Below are positions 43,307 to 52,787 of a DNA stretch of 64,000 nucleotides, piece by piece. Numbering within the stretch: the first letter of the stretch is position 1; each line of letters begins with the position of its first letter. Source of the DNA: Fimbriimonadaceae bacterium (GTDB taxonomy: Bacteria; Armatimonadota; Fimbriimonadia; Fimbriimonadales; Fimbriimonadaceae). The position numbers and the translations under genes are program-made. Location of the stretch: positions 1,334,605 to 1,398,604 of the forward strand of contig JAHBTE010000001.1 in assembly GCA_019638675.1 (NCBI GenBank), read 5' to 3'. Under the pieces are notes generated by a model. That model was not told the origin of the DNA and searched no databases. It saw only the letters and a list, made by a program, of their open reading frames with translations.

Positions 43307-44769
43307 TACCAAGCCCTGCTGGAACCGAGCAACCTTTGCGATCCGCCATTCGCAGGGAGAATTACTCCATCCGTTGGGTCAACGGTGCTGGTTGTGGGCA
43401 GATTGTTGATCATGTTCGTTGCATTCGCTAAGTGCTCGGCAAGGCGACCGTGGGTTTCGCCAATCTGTTCGAGTCGATCATCGGTTCCGCCGAAGATGGA
43501 ATCAATCAAGTCGTTGATATGGTTGCTATCGAACAAACCTTCGCTTGGCGGATCACCCCGTTCAATGCGCTGAGTGCGGTCGTACCACTCTTCGTAGGTT
43601 TCGATTCGGTCGCGGAGGTCGCTAGCCCGCTCGTACCCTTCACGCGCGCCTCCGAGCCATCCCTGACCAATCGGGAACGGGGAATGCAGGCGTAAATCAA
43701 GGGTTTGCAACCCAAGCTTTTTTTTAGAAGGGATTCCGCTCAAAAGCCAGCCTGTTTTTTCGCCTTTGATCACGTTGCCGGAAGCATCCGTAATCGTGAC
43801 ACCGCTTACAAAATGAGCTTTGACTTGGCTGTCGCCAGGGTAGTTTTCCGCTGGCTGATCGCCGTATTGGATGTTGATTTTGAACCCATCGCTCCAAGAA
43901 ACTTCGGTCACTCGTTTTTGCGCGTCGCGGTTGAGCGTGGCTTGGCGAGGAACGATAATCTCTAGCTTTGTGCGGCTGTACCCGGCAGGGAAGTACCGCA
44001 CCAAATAACCTTTCGGATGCATGTTCCAAACCCCGCGCTCAACTTCCGAACGTAAATCCTCAGGAGCCTCGAGCATCGCGAGCCGTTCAAACTGATCGTA
44101 AGTTGCGTTGGCATCGCGGTAGAGTCCGCGCATTTTGTTTTCGTATTCTAAAACCGGGCGGAGTTCAGAACTAGCTTTGTTAAACAGGTCATCGGCGACC
44201 TTTCCCGTGAAGTAATCCAAAGCACCGTCTGCCATCAGCTTCCCGCCATCTTTGCCCATCAGAGCAACCAAAGCTCGTTGAGCATCGCCCGTCATATCCT
44301 GCGGTTTGACCCGGGCAAGCACGGCCCAAATCAGCAACTGCATATCCTTTTGCTTTACATCTCGGTTCAGGGAATAGCGGTGGAGCAAATCCTGTAAAAA
44401 CTTGGTACGCGAACCTTTCCACGGGCCAATGACGTAACCCATTCCTTTGGTCGGGCCGTATGTGTAGCCCTTTCCGCAGAACGTTTCCAGGTCAACCGTG
44501 TAGTGCCCTGGCGTGAGGTTCCAAGTGCCTTCTTTGGTGCGGCCAGATTCTTCTAGGGAAACTGCTCCATGGAGATTCAGGTTGCGGAAGTTTGTCCAGC
44601 CGAGAATTCGGGCGTCTTTGATCGTGGTGGTAAGGGGAGCTTCACCGCGCATCAGGTCGGCAAGGCTGGGGATTTCGATTTTCGGGGGTTTGACGCCGGG
44701 CAGGTTGATCTGCGCTTGCACGGCGGTCATGGAACAGAGGAGGACGGCGGCAACTGCAACCCGAATCAT
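43306..44769 (-). CDS. Large secreted protein of unknown function
   Basis: A clear signal peptide (MIRVAVAAVLLCSMTAVQA) starts this 487-aa protein. Pro-rich residues ~25-40 are followed by mixed alpha/beta sequence with NLTPGHYTVDLETFCG, RGVWNMHPKGYLVRYF and a C-terminal Asp/Asn-rich region. Only scattered cysteines occur and no catalytic motif is visible. It probably acts outside the cytoplasm. It overlaps the downstream 79-residue ORF. Confidence 0.65.
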   Translation of the reverse strand: MIRVAVAAVLLCSMTAVQAQINLPGVKPPKIEIPSLADLMRGEAPLTTTIKDARILGWTNFRNLNLHGAVSLEESGRTKEGTWNLTPGHYTVDLETFCGKGYTYGPTKGMGYVIGPWKGSRTKFLQDLLHRYSLNRDVKQKDMQLLIWAVLARVKPQDMTGDAQRALVALMGKDGGKLMADGALDYFTGKVADDLFNKASSELRPVLEYENKMRGLYRDANATYDQFERLAMLEAPEDLRSEVERGVWNMHPKGYLVRYFPAGYSRTKLEIIVPRQATLNRDAQKRVTEVSWSDGFKINIQYGDQPAENYPGDSQVKAHFVSGVTITDASGNVIKGEKTGWLLSGIPSKKKLGLQTLDLRLHSPFPIGQGWLGGAREGYERASDLRDRIETYEEWYDRTQRIERGDPPSEGLFDSNHINDLIDSIFGGTDDRLEQIGETHGRLAEHLANATNMINNLPTTSTVDPTDGVILPANGGSQRLLGSSRAW

Positions 44770-44778
44770 AAACTCATT

Positions 44779-45294
44779 TTAGCTTGAAATGGGCGGCAAC
44801 GTTTCTTCCGGCTCTACACTGTGAGTTGTCTGAGAACCAGGAAGCAGCTTTGCAATTTGAGGAGCAAAAAATGCGAGGGCAAGAAAAGCAAGGATGCCGA
44901 CCACATTTGGAACTATTGATGTAGGCGTGTCACCTTTTTGATTAGAGAAAAATTTCAGCAGATCAGCCAACTTCTGGCAGGCAAAGAAAAATCCTGCGAC
45001 TCGGAAACCAACTACAGTCATCCCATATGCATTGATTTTGGTCTCGAACCGTTCTTGTTCAGGGAACCCAAATGCGAAAATTGGCCCAAGGAGGATCAGG
45101 AGAATCCCAAGCAGTGCCTGGGCAAGAACTGGCATATAGAGCTGCATCATCATATCGTCGAAACGGGATGGAGCAGATTGGCTTTGATACTGCCGCATAA
45201 AGTTAATCGCAGTGATTGAGCTTGGAATTGCCAAAATGAGAAATACTAAGCCAAATAACCGAGTTGCGATCAAGAAAATTGTTTTCGGGGACAT
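44779..45294 (-). CDS. Small polytopic membrane protein of unknown function
   Basis: The 171-aa protein has four hydrophobic helices (roughly residues 7-27, 52-73, 86-108 and 125-147) and a short polar C-terminus. I do not recognise the family. It stops 9 bp upstream of the large secreted protein gene, on the same strand, so the two may be co-transcribed. Confidence 0.6.
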   Translation of the reverse strand: MSPKTIFLIATRLFGLVFLILAIPSSITAINFMRQYQSQSAPSRFDDMMMQLYMPVLAQALLGILLILLGPIFAFGFPEQERFETKINAYGMTVVGFRVAGFFFACQKLADLLKFFSNQKGDTPTSIVPNVVGILAFLALAFFAPQIAKLLPGSQTTHSVEPEETLPPISS

Positions 45295-45342
45295 AGTACT
45301 GCAAGTACGCTCCCGGGCCGAAATACGATTCAGCGAGGCTCG

Positions 45343-47553
45343 CTAATCGTCGTCCAGATAAGCGCCGTCGGGCATTGGGGAATCGTACGACGCATTGCCG
45401 AGCATTGCCTCGGCTCCCATCACGTCAATCATTACTTCGCGTGGGCGAGAGCCTTCGCGCGCGCCGACGATGCCGCGCTCTTCCATCAGGTCGAGTAGCC
45501 GCGAAGCCCGCTGGAACCCGATACTGAACCTGCGCTGAAGCATAGATGTGCTGGCTTGACCTTTTTCGGCCACAAACCGCACCGCCTCTTCCCAATGCTC
45601 ATCCGCACTGCCTGATTCGCGCATTTGGTCTTCCTTATCCTTAATCGCGACTTCAACCGGGTTGATAACGTAGCGCGGTTTTTCTTGCTGGCGCCAGAAA
45701 TTGCAGACGTCTTCGATCTCTTTTTCGCTGACGTAGCACCCTTGCACGCGGATGGGTTTGGTGGCATCAATCGGAAGGAAGAGCATATCGCCCTTGCCGA
45801 TCAAATCTTCTGCACCGACCGAATCCAGAATTGTGCGGCTATCAATCCCCGATGAAACCGCGAAGGCGATTCGGCTAGAAATGTTATTTTTGATCGTCCC
45901 GGTGATAACGTCTACGCTTGGCCGCTGGGTGGCGATGATGAGGTGGATTCCCGTAGCACGCGCCAGCTGAGCGAGGCGGCAAATGCTGGTTTCAACTTCA
46001 TTGCGGCACTGGATCATCAGGTCGGCGAGTTCATCAACGATGACAACAATGAAGGGAAGGCGGTCTTGGAACGAAGCCTTAGCGTTCCAGCCATCGATAT
46101 TACGAACGCCCGCTTCGCTGAACTGATCGTACCGGCGATCCATCTCGCGAACAACCGCTCGGAGAACCCCAGCGGCCTCTTTGACATCCTTTACCACCGG
46201 GCACATGAGGTGCGGTAGGTTTTCAAAGAGAGTGAGCTCCACCCGTTTGGGGTCGATCATCACGAGGCGTAAATCTTTGGGGGTCAGCCGCAAGATCAGC
46301 GACATGATGATGCTGGCAAGGCAGATGGATTTCCCGGAGTTTGTCGCCCCGCCTACTAGAAGGTGCGGCATACGGGTGAGATCGGTGTATTTGGATTGTC
46401 CGGCTACATCGTGCCCCAGCGCGATTGTGAGTTTGTTTTGCTGGTCGTGAAACTCTAAGCTGTCGCACATTTCGCGCAGACTGACCATCTGCCGCTGGGC
46501 GGTGGGGATTTCAAAACCAATCGCTGATTTTCCGGGGATGGGTGCCTCGACCCGAACCGATTGCGCAGCGAGCGACATGGCAATGTTATCAGCAAGATTC
46601 TTGATTTTACTGACACGTATCCCAGTACCGAGCGCGACTTCGTAGCGCGTGATCGTCGGCCCATTGGCAACTTCGGTCACGTTGGCCTCCACGCCGAATT
46701 GCTCTAGTGTGTCTTCGAGAATCTCGATGTTGCGCTGAACTTCTTTCGGGTCGCGTTTGTTCTTTTTTGAAGGCTCAGCCAGGAGATTGAGGGGTGGCAA
46801 GATGTAGCCATCTTTCGGAGCCTCACTTGTGATGTCTAGCTGGATTTCGCTAGGTTTTCGGTTAGATTCATGAACTAACGGTTGCTTTTTAATTGGAGCC
46901 TCAGCAGATTTCTCTCGTTCAGACTCTTCTAGCATCCGCATGGTTTTTGCGCGGCGGTCTTCTTTTTCGTTTGTGGTTTCTGGAACTGCTTTGGTTTTCT
47001 TGTTCTCAACTGGCTCGCGTGGGGCAGTGAATCGTTTGAGGACTTCCTTTAGTGGATCGTCAAGGGCCAGAACCACTCCGATGAGAACAATCGCGATAAC
47101 AGCTATGACTTTTCCGCCGCCCATCAGGCTGGTGAGCGCCCACCCGATAATTGCTCCAAAATAGCCGCCGCTGGTCTGCATGGCTTGGTCGGTAAAGAAA
47201 TCACCGTCAATCGGTTTGGCAAGTGCGCCGAGGATTCCAAGAAAAATAAAAACGGCTCCCGTAATCAACCGGCCGGAATGCTTTTGCCGATGTTTGAGGA
47301 TCATCGCGATACCAACCGCACCTAATCCAATAGGAGCGAGCCACGCGCCGCGACCAAATAGGAGACTGAAACCTTTAGCCAGTGAATCGCCTATGATGCC
47401 ACCATTACGGGCGGCCAGACCAATGAGAAGAGCACACGCGATCACCAAGAGCAAGATGCCACCAATATCGGGAAGTTGGTGAATCTTCTGCTCCGGGGCT
47501 TTTCGGCTTCTTGCCGGCGTTTTCCGGGTGGGTGTTGGCCCTTCCTTGGGCAT
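45343..47553 (-). CDS. ftsK: DNA translocase FtsK/SpoIIIE
   Basis: Four N-terminal membrane helices (residues ~30-165) anchor the protein at the septum. A basic, variable linker (~175-275) leads to the alpha and beta motor domains, with Walker A GGATNSGKS at 401-409 and Walker B FIVVIVDELADLM. The C-terminal gamma winged helix (TSMLQRRFSIGFQRASRLLD) reads KOPS sites. At 736 aa it has a short linker, like SpoIIIE. It pumps chromosomal DNA through the closing septum. Confidence 0.96.
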   Translation of the reverse strand: MPKEGPTPTRKTPARSRKAPEQKIHQLPDIGGILLLVIACALLIGLAARNGGIIGDSLAKGFSLLFGRGAWLAPIGLGAVGIAMILKHRQKHSGRLITGAVFIFLGILGALAKPIDGDFFTDQAMQTSGGYFGAIIGWALTSLMGGGKVIAVIAIVLIGVVLALDDPLKEVLKRFTAPREPVENKKTKAVPETTNEKEDRRAKTMRMLEESEREKSAEAPIKKQPLVHESNRKPSEIQLDITSEAPKDGYILPPLNLLAEPSKKNKRDPKEVQRNIEILEDTLEQFGVEANVTEVANGPTITRYEVALGTGIRVSKIKNLADNIAMSLAAQSVRVEAPIPGKSAIGFEIPTAQRQMVSLREMCDSLEFHDQQNKLTIALGHDVAGQSKYTDLTRMPHLLVGGATNSGKSICLASIIMSLILRLTPKDLRLVMIDPKRVELTLFENLPHLMCPVVKDVKEAAGVLRAVVREMDRRYDQFSEAGVRNIDGWNAKASFQDRLPFIVVIVDELADLMIQCRNEVETSICRLAQLARATGIHLIIATQRPSVDVITGTIKNNISSRIAFAVSSGIDSRTILDSVGAEDLIGKGDMLFLPIDATKPIRVQGCYVSEKEIEDVCNFWRQQEKPRYVINPVEVAIKDKEDQMRESGSADEHWEEAVRFVAEKGQASTSMLQRRFSIGFQRASRLLDLMEERGIVGAREGSRPREVMIDVMGAEAMLGNASYDSPMPDGAYLDDD

Positions 47554-47591
47554 ACGGTTATTATAGCAGGTTCAGCAAGGATGAAGGATGC

Positions 47592-48710
47592 TCACTCGCA
47601 TTGGTCAAGCAAACCTACCGCTCCCATACACATCCAGAGTGCGGTGCCGCCGTAGCTCATGAACGGGAGCCAGAGCCCAACAACCGGGCCGAACCGGAGA
47701 ACCATCGCGAGATTGACAATGGTGTGGAAAGCCAGCACGGCAAACAGCGAAGACGCGACAACCTGCCCCATGACGGTTTTTGCCATATATGCTCTGCGCC
47801 ACACGAAAAAGAAAAATACGCCGAACATACAAATCACGAGAACAGAGCCAAAGAATCCGCCCTCTTCTCCGATCACGGAGAAAATGAAGTCAGTGTGTTG
47901 CTCAGGAATCACGCCCGCCGCTTTTTGGTCGCCTTGATAAAAACCTGCTCCGGTTGCTCCACCACTCCCAATCGCGAGCATTGCCTGATCTTGCTGGTAA
48001 CCGTCGCCCCGAATATCACGATTACCGTATACGAACTCCTGAATTTTGGCGTCAACCCGAGCACGCATATAATCTGGAACAACGTTGGGAGTGATCCAGG
48101 CTGCGGCTATGAGTAAGGCAATAACTCCAAACACAACTGGGAAGTACTTCCATGGTGTGCCGATGTTAACAGCGGCTATTAGGGTTAGGAACAGTAACGC
48201 AACTGATGCTCCGAGGTGCGGCTGAAGCAAGACCAAAGCGACTACGGGGACAGCGTGCGCCAATGCTCCCAAGAAAGTAGGTAACTCTTTAATTCGGTCG
48301 CTTCGATTGGCAAAGTAAGTTGCCAATGTAATCGCCAGAAGTAATTTGCTGACTTCACTGGGCTGGAACTGGAGCGGGCCGATCTCAATCCATCGGGAAG
48401 TGATGCCGCGGCTCTTTCCCATGAATAAGGTCGCTACCAGCATGACTAAGTTGAGGATGTAGAGCGGCGTTGCTATCGCCTTAAAGTATTCAAGTTTGAA
48501 TTTATTAAATATATAAAACACAACGACTCCGATAGCGGCAAAGACCATTTGCCGATACATATGGGCAGTGCCTTGCCCAACGTCAACGCTATGAATGGAG
48601 AACAGTCCGACGCACAGGAGAGCGAGTGCGCTCAGGATCAATCCAAGATCGTGTTTTTTCCGATCATCACGCTCGATAACTAAGCTAGAGCTATCGGCAA
48701 TGAAACTCAT
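47592..48710 (-). CDS. rodA: Rod shape-determining protein RodA (SEDS family)
   Basis: The 372-aa protein has about ten transmembrane helices and SEDS signatures: QPHLGASVALLFLTLIAAVN, IPEQHTDFIFSVIGEEGGFF, and a final LPFMSYGGTALWMCMGAVGL. SEDS proteins polymerise glycan strands together with a class B PBP. No PBP2 gene is adjacent. Its start overlaps the stop of the upstream lipoprotein gene (ATGA), so it belongs to the same cluster. Confidence 0.93.
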   Translation of the reverse strand: MSFIADSSSLVIERDDRKKHDLGLILSALALLCVGLFSIHSVDVGQGTAHMYRQMVFAAIGVVVFYIFNKFKLEYFKAIATPLYILNLVMLVATLFMGKSRGITSRWIEIGPLQFQPSEVSKLLLAITLATYFANRSDRIKELPTFLGALAHAVPVVALVLLQPHLGASVALLFLTLIAAVNIGTPWKYFPVVFGVIALLIAAAWITPNVVPDYMRARVDAKIQEFVYGNRDIRGDGYQQDQAMLAIGSGGATGAGFYQGDQKAAGVIPEQHTDFIFSVIGEEGGFFGSVLVICMFGVFFFFVWRRAYMAKTVMGQVVASSLFAVLAFHTIVNLAMVLRFGPVVGLWLPFMSYGGTALWMCMGAVGLLDQCE

Positions 48711-49402
48711 TCGGGGCTCTCGGGAGCAGGGGTTCCGGGGGGATTTGCTCTCAATTCTCTGGTTGAGCTATCCCATAGATCGCGGCGAATCAAGCCTTCT
48801 CCTGGCTTAAACCAAAACTTTAGTTCTCGAGCAGTAGGGGAAGTCCGGGCGGCGAATTCGAGTGTGACTTTCACAAGCAAAGTGTTGACTTTGCCAGAGG
48901 CCCAGTTTGCGGTGTCCGCCGATGTAGAGATTGTTGCCTTGGCTGGACTTTTAATTTGACCAGTGATAATGTTGCCAGTCCATTCCCATGTGGAACCAAC
49001 TTCTAATGGGTACTGAATCAAACGAATGGGAGGGTCGTATTTTTCGTGGGCGGTTCCGGCAAATGAGAAAACGGAGTCGTTGAAGAAGTATTTTTCGGTT
49101 TCAACTTCAACCGGGTCGCCGGATTCAGATTTGGGGTCAACCACCCATGTGTAACTCACCTGATTCTCTTTTCGAGTTTCTTTCAGCTCAACCGGAATGG
49201 AGGTTCCAGTCAGGATGATGTTGGCTTCTTTTGGAGGTGCAACTTCTGGCTTAAGCGACTCTGCAGTCTGGAAAACAGAATCAATCTTGGGTGGTTCGGG
49301 CGTGGTTGGGACGGTCGTTCCACTAGATTTTGCCGGGGGTGGAACGCATCCAGCGAGTGTAAATGCGATTAATCCTACGGCGGCAAAAAAGGAGAACTTC
49401 AT
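48707..49402 (-). CDS. Lipoprotein A of the RodA-linked cluster
   Basis: The ATG at 49402 gives a lipoprotein signal MKFSFFAAVGLIAFTLAGC with lipobox LAGC; a longer frame from a TTG runs into the upstream gene. The mature part is Pro-rich at first, then beta-rich with RLIQYPLEVGSTWEWTGN and LKFWFKPGEGLIRRDLW. The same order (EGSTW..., then W/F-x-PGxGxV) recurs in the next three genes, so these look like diverged copies of one exported beta fold. The function is unknown. Confidence 0.75.
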   Translation of the reverse strand: MKFSFFAAVGLIAFTLAGCVPPPAKSSGTTVPTTPEPPKIDSVFQTAESLKPEVAPPKEANIILTGTSIPVELKETRKENQVSYTWVVDPKSESGDPVEVETEKYFFNDSVFSFAGTAHEKYDPPIRLIQYPLEVGSTWEWTGNIITGQIKSPAKATISTSADTANWASGKVNTLLVKVTLEFAARTSPTARELKFWFKPGEGLIRRDLWDSSTRELRANPPGTPAPESPE

Positions 49403-49406
49403 GATG

Positions 49407-50099
49407 TTATGGAATGTCAATTTGGACAAGCTTTCGACTAACTTTGGTTACTTCTTTTCCTAGCTTTCCTGTTTCCGAAAATTCTACAAGTCCAAGCCCC
49501 TGCGCATATATTGATGTCTGCTCACTCTGAGCTTCTATGCCTCCTCCCAATTGGAATTTGTAGATAGCCTTGGATTCAATAGCGGGATACTCCTTGTTCT
49601 TAAATCTGAAAGGCTTTCTAGTTTTTGCTTCACCATCAATCAGGGTTGCGGCGGGAGCACCCATCACCGTGATATTTCCGCTGTAAAGCCAAGTTGCTCG
49701 GTCATCTGCCTTTGGTATAGCCAGAATGGGAAAAGCTTGAATTAATAACTCATCTTTGGCTGTTCCCACAATAAATATCCTCTCACCGGAAACCTTATAG
49801 TAGGTGTATACGGGTTCGTTTCCATCTACGGAGGAAGTTACAGGAATGGCATCGTCCTCAATCCAAACTTGCTTTTCATTGGCAGGATCAAATTCAGTCG
49901 GATCTGGAACCAATTCGTATCGTTTGATTTTTGTGATGGCTCCTACGGTTTCAACAATTCTAGACTTATACTTCTTGCCTTTCGTGTTAACTTCTTGCTC
50001 GTAAATTCGTACCGTCCCCGGAACTAGTGGGAAATACTCTTCTGGAGTTTGTCCAACCAGAGCAGTTGCGAGAACGGTGGCGAATAAAGATGTGATCAC
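49407..50099 (-). CDS. Exported protein B of the RodA-linked cluster
   Basis: The 230-aa protein has a signal peptide (MITSLFATVLATALVGQ) with no lipobox Cys and begins with the EYFPLVPGTVRIYEQEV element common to this gene family. The fold ends with YAQGLGLVEFSETG, aligning with the end segments of its neighbours. A GTG start overlaps the TGA of gene C (GTGA). It stops 4 bp before lipoprotein A. Confidence 0.72.
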   Translation of the reverse strand: MITSLFATVLATALVGQTPEEYFPLVPGTVRIYEQEVNTKGKKYKSRIVETVGAITKIKRYELVPDPTEFDPANEKQVWIEDDAIPVTSSVDGNEPVYTYYKVSGERIFIVGTAKDELLIQAFPILAIPKADDRATWLYSGNITVMGAPAATLIDGEAKTRKPFRFKNKEYPAIESKAIYKFQLGGGIEAQSEQTSIYAQGLGLVEFSETGKLGKEVTKVSRKLVQIDIP

Positions 50100-50830
50100 T
50101 TTTTGGCGAGGGTGATGGTGTAGCTGACAGGCTTTCCGTCAGGCCCGGTTGACTGAATACTGAGTTTCACAGTGCCTACTCCAGCGGCATACCATGCCTT
50201 GCCAGAAACAGGTGTTTCTTTCTTTTTTTCGTCCTGAATAGTTAAAGTCCCTTCCATAGTGACGACGATGCAGTCGAACTCACCAGCAGGAGTCTTAATT
50301 TTTTCTTGCCCAACAACCTTCTGGACGGCTTTACTCAAAACATCGTTCCCGTCAGTATTTAAGAGCTTCTGATCAACTGGCCAGGATGCCCCAATTTCCA
50401 CCTTTGCAGGGAGGGCAATAACTGCCTTTTCCAGAGGTTGTTGTTTGAGCTCGGTGAGATAAAGACCATCTTCAGCGACCTCTATTTTGTCGGTGCCCAT
50501 AATTGTCAGGGCGTCAGTTCGTTCAATTTTGAATTCTGCTTTGCCATCCTTCATACCAAGGAAAGTTGCCTTTTGAGTTCCCTGACGAATGCTTCCGTTG
50601 TAATCAAAATCGTAGGTCATTTCCTGAGCGGCATCAAGACCGTAATAATGAAAAGCCTCGTGTTTTAGATTATCAGGAATAGTGGAAGGGTCAGCCGCTG
50701 TAACAGCCTGAGCTTCGGGGTTCTCCGCATTACCTTTTGGTGGGGTGTTAGTTTTGGTAGCTGGCGGATTGCAACCAATGAGCAAACCAGCAATTGTAAG
50801 AACTGTGATGAGTGTGGAGAACCTTCGCAT
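50096..50830 (-). CDS. Lipoprotein C of the RodA-linked cluster
   Basis: The signal MRRFSTLITVLTIAGLLIGC has lipobox LIGC, followed by a low-complexity Pro/Asn/Thr region. The beta-rich body includes KIEVAEDGLYLTELKQQP, TPAGEFDCIVVTMEGTL and GKAWYAAGVGTVKLSI. The last segment is the clearest form of the W-Y-A-x-G-x-G signature shared with the neighbouring genes. The length is 244 aa and the function unknown. Confidence 0.75.
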   Translation of the reverse strand: MRRFSTLITVLTIAGLLIGCNPPATKTNTPPKGNAENPEAQAVTAADPSTIPDNLKHEAFHYYGLDAAQEMTYDFDYNGSIRQGTQKATFLGMKDGKAEFKIERTDALTIMGTDKIEVAEDGLYLTELKQQPLEKAVIALPAKVEIGASWPVDQKLLNTDGNDVLSKAVQKVVGQEKIKTPAGEFDCIVVTMEGTLTIQDEKKKETPVSGKAWYAAGVGTVKLSIQSTGPDGKPVSYTITLAKK

Positions 50831-50848
50831 AATGTCTTCTAGCCGTTA

Positions 50849-51565
50849 CTACTTCGCGCTGAACCCTTTAAGTTTCAAGGTAAACGAACTGGATTGTCCA
50901 TCCTCTCTCTGAAGGGTTTGAACATACCGAACGATACCGTATTTCGGTGCGAACCAAGTAGTGTTCATCTGGCGGTACTTCTTCCCGTCAGACGTGTAAA
51001 TCGTTGCTGTAATTACCGCCAATGCTTCGATCTGCCCCATGCTCGTATCGACGGTTTCGATGCCGCGAATCTTGGTGAGCGATTCAAGCGGGCCAGTATC
51101 GGGTTTGCCTGCTTCAACTGATGGATAAGGCCCAGTTCCTTTGAAGCTATATTCCTTACGGTCAGTTAAGTCGTTGCTTATTTGCAAGGCAGGGGGATTG
51201 TATTTTTTCCCCTTTCGAGCCGAGACTTGGAAGAGTCCTTTCTCATTAAATTCCCATTCCGAAATGTCGGTTACTTTAGTGCCTTCTAGAAACTCTAGCG
51301 TGACATGAGGCTTTCCGCCATTTTCCTGATAATCTTGTACTCGAATGGTGAGATCGTTGCCTGGCTTCCCGACGACTTCGTAAGTAGCTTGAGTACCTTT
51401 AGTTTTTGGTAGCAGATCCTGAACTTTTACAGATTTGATATCACCAAAGGGTGTGACCTTGGTTGCTGATGCAGTTGGCTTCGCACTACTTCCGCCTTTA
51501 TTGCATCCCACCAAAGCAACAGATGCCACTGTCAGTAGAGTCAGTCCGATTACAAAATTCTTCAT
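50849..51565 (-). CDS. Lipoprotein D of the RodA-linked cluster
   Basis: The signal MKNFVIGLTLLTVASVALVGC has lipobox LVGC. The body repeats the family order: LLPKTKGTQATYEVVGKPG, a middle part with VDTSMGQIEALAVITATIYT, then TTWFAPKYGIVRYVQTL. The 238-aa protein is 18 bp upstream of gene C and 8 bp downstream of the SecD-head-like gene, so one transcript is likely. Confidence 0.75.
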   Translation of the reverse strand: MKNFVIGLTLLTVASVALVGCNKGGSSAKPTASATKVTPFGDIKSVKVQDLLPKTKGTQATYEVVGKPGNDLTIRVQDYQENGGKPHVTLEFLEGTKVTDISEWEFNEKGLFQVSARKGKKYNPPALQISNDLTDRKEYSFKGTGPYPSVEAGKPDTGPLESLTKIRGIETVDTSMGQIEALAVITATIYTSDGKKYRQMNTTWFAPKYGIVRYVQTLQREDGQSSSFTLKLKGFSAK

Positions 51566-51573
51566 GTGTGTTC

Positions 51574-52683
51574 CTATTTTGATGCCTTTAGGTTCTTAAT
51601 TGCGGTTACCGCTTCATCCACCAGGCGTTTCTCTCGCAAACCAGTAATACTGATCTCCGATTGAGAAAGTTCTGTCGAGATTCGCGGCGCGGCAATGGCC
51701 ACCCCATTCACAACAACAAGCAAAGCGAACCCTTGAGTATTGCGGCTGTACTTCCACAATCGCTTTCGCCCTTCGTCGTTGAGCCCAATTTTTAATGTGA
51801 TCAAATCTTTGCCTTTTTCGTCCTGCCGCAGTTCCGATGTAGCACTCGTAATCAAGCTTTCATTGATCAATACTTGTGCACTCTGCAAGAGTTGTTCCGG
51901 TTGGGCCGCTAATCGCTCTTTTTCTTTTTGAGAGATGATTCGTTCTAGCGATTTTTTTACTTCTTCCCGCCCCATTTCTCCTGACATAAACTTGCGCGCG
52001 ACATCACGATAGTTGCCGACGATGAATTCTTGGGGAGGGTTAAATCGCTTTTCGATAATATCGCTGACCGCTTTTGTAAACCGCGGTTGATATGAAATAG
52101 GCACTTGTCCAACCAGGGTTTTGAGTTCATTTCCAACTTGAACTTTAACGCTCACTGGAACATTTATGACGATGCCGTTCAAGATTGATTTCACGCGAAT
52201 TGAATCAAGTGGGGTTCCATCAAGCTGAACGTTGAGGTCTTCGACAAGCTTTTTTTCAAGTGTTTTATCGCCGTCAATTGCTTTCTGAACATCGTCGGCA
52301 GCCCAGTAAGCAAGTCCTGGTTGAAGTTCATCTAAACTGACTTTGTTAATAACAGCGATAAGTTTGCCGAGCGATTCCTCGTTTCCTTGTAGAGACTCCA
52401 AGAGTTCTCGAATTGGGATGCGCCGTGCATCTTCAGAATCACTTTTGTCGTTCGACTGGAATCCCTGATCATTTGAAGAAGTCTGAACAAGTTGGGCAAC
52501 AGAGTTAGCGACTCTTACTCGGAATCCGAGTTTTGGATTGAGCGCAATCAACGTGACGTCGCCCGGTTGAATGGGTGCAGGGTTAAAGTTTTTTAGTTGG
52601 GCTTCGCCAAAGGCCCAGAAACCACCATAAGCCACAGCAAAAACCGAGGCAACTATGAGTCCGACTTTAATAGATGATTTCAT
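51574..52683 (-). CDS. Membrane-anchored protein with SecD-head-like C-terminal domain
   Basis: An N-terminal transmembrane segment (about residues 6-26) anchors a 369-aa protein. The last ~100 residues, including GLNDEGRKRLWKYS, ALLVVVNGVAIAAPRIS and SEISITGLREKRLVDEA, follow the pattern of the periplasmic P1 head of SecD. There are no SecD transmembrane domains. The middle is helical with charged repeats (QKEKERLAAQPEQ). It is the first gene of the long minus-strand cluster that leads to rodA and ftsK. Confidence 0.7.
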   Translation of the reverse strand: MKSSIKVGLIVASVFAVAYGGFWAFGEAQLKNFNPAPIQPGDVTLIALNPKLGFRVRVANSVAQLVQTSSNDQGFQSNDKSDSEDARRIPIRELLESLQGNEESLGKLIAVINKVSLDELQPGLAYWAADDVQKAIDGDKTLEKKLVEDLNVQLDGTPLDSIRVKSILNGIVINVPVSVKVQVGNELKTLVGQVPISYQPRFTKAVSDIIEKRFNPPQEFIVGNYRDVARKFMSGEMGREEVKKSLERIISQKEKERLAAQPEQLLQSAQVLINESLITSATSELRQDEKGKDLITLKIGLNDEGRKRLWKYSRNTQGFALLVVVNGVAIAAPRISTELSQSEISITGLREKRLVDEAVTAIKNLKASK

Positions 52684-52787
52684 GACCAGATTGATTCAAC
52701 GCGAAGTTGCTTTCTAAGTGAACAGTTTACCGTTGGACATTGTTCCCACCCCGGAACAATGCGTTATCTGGCAGGTACGATGGAGCA

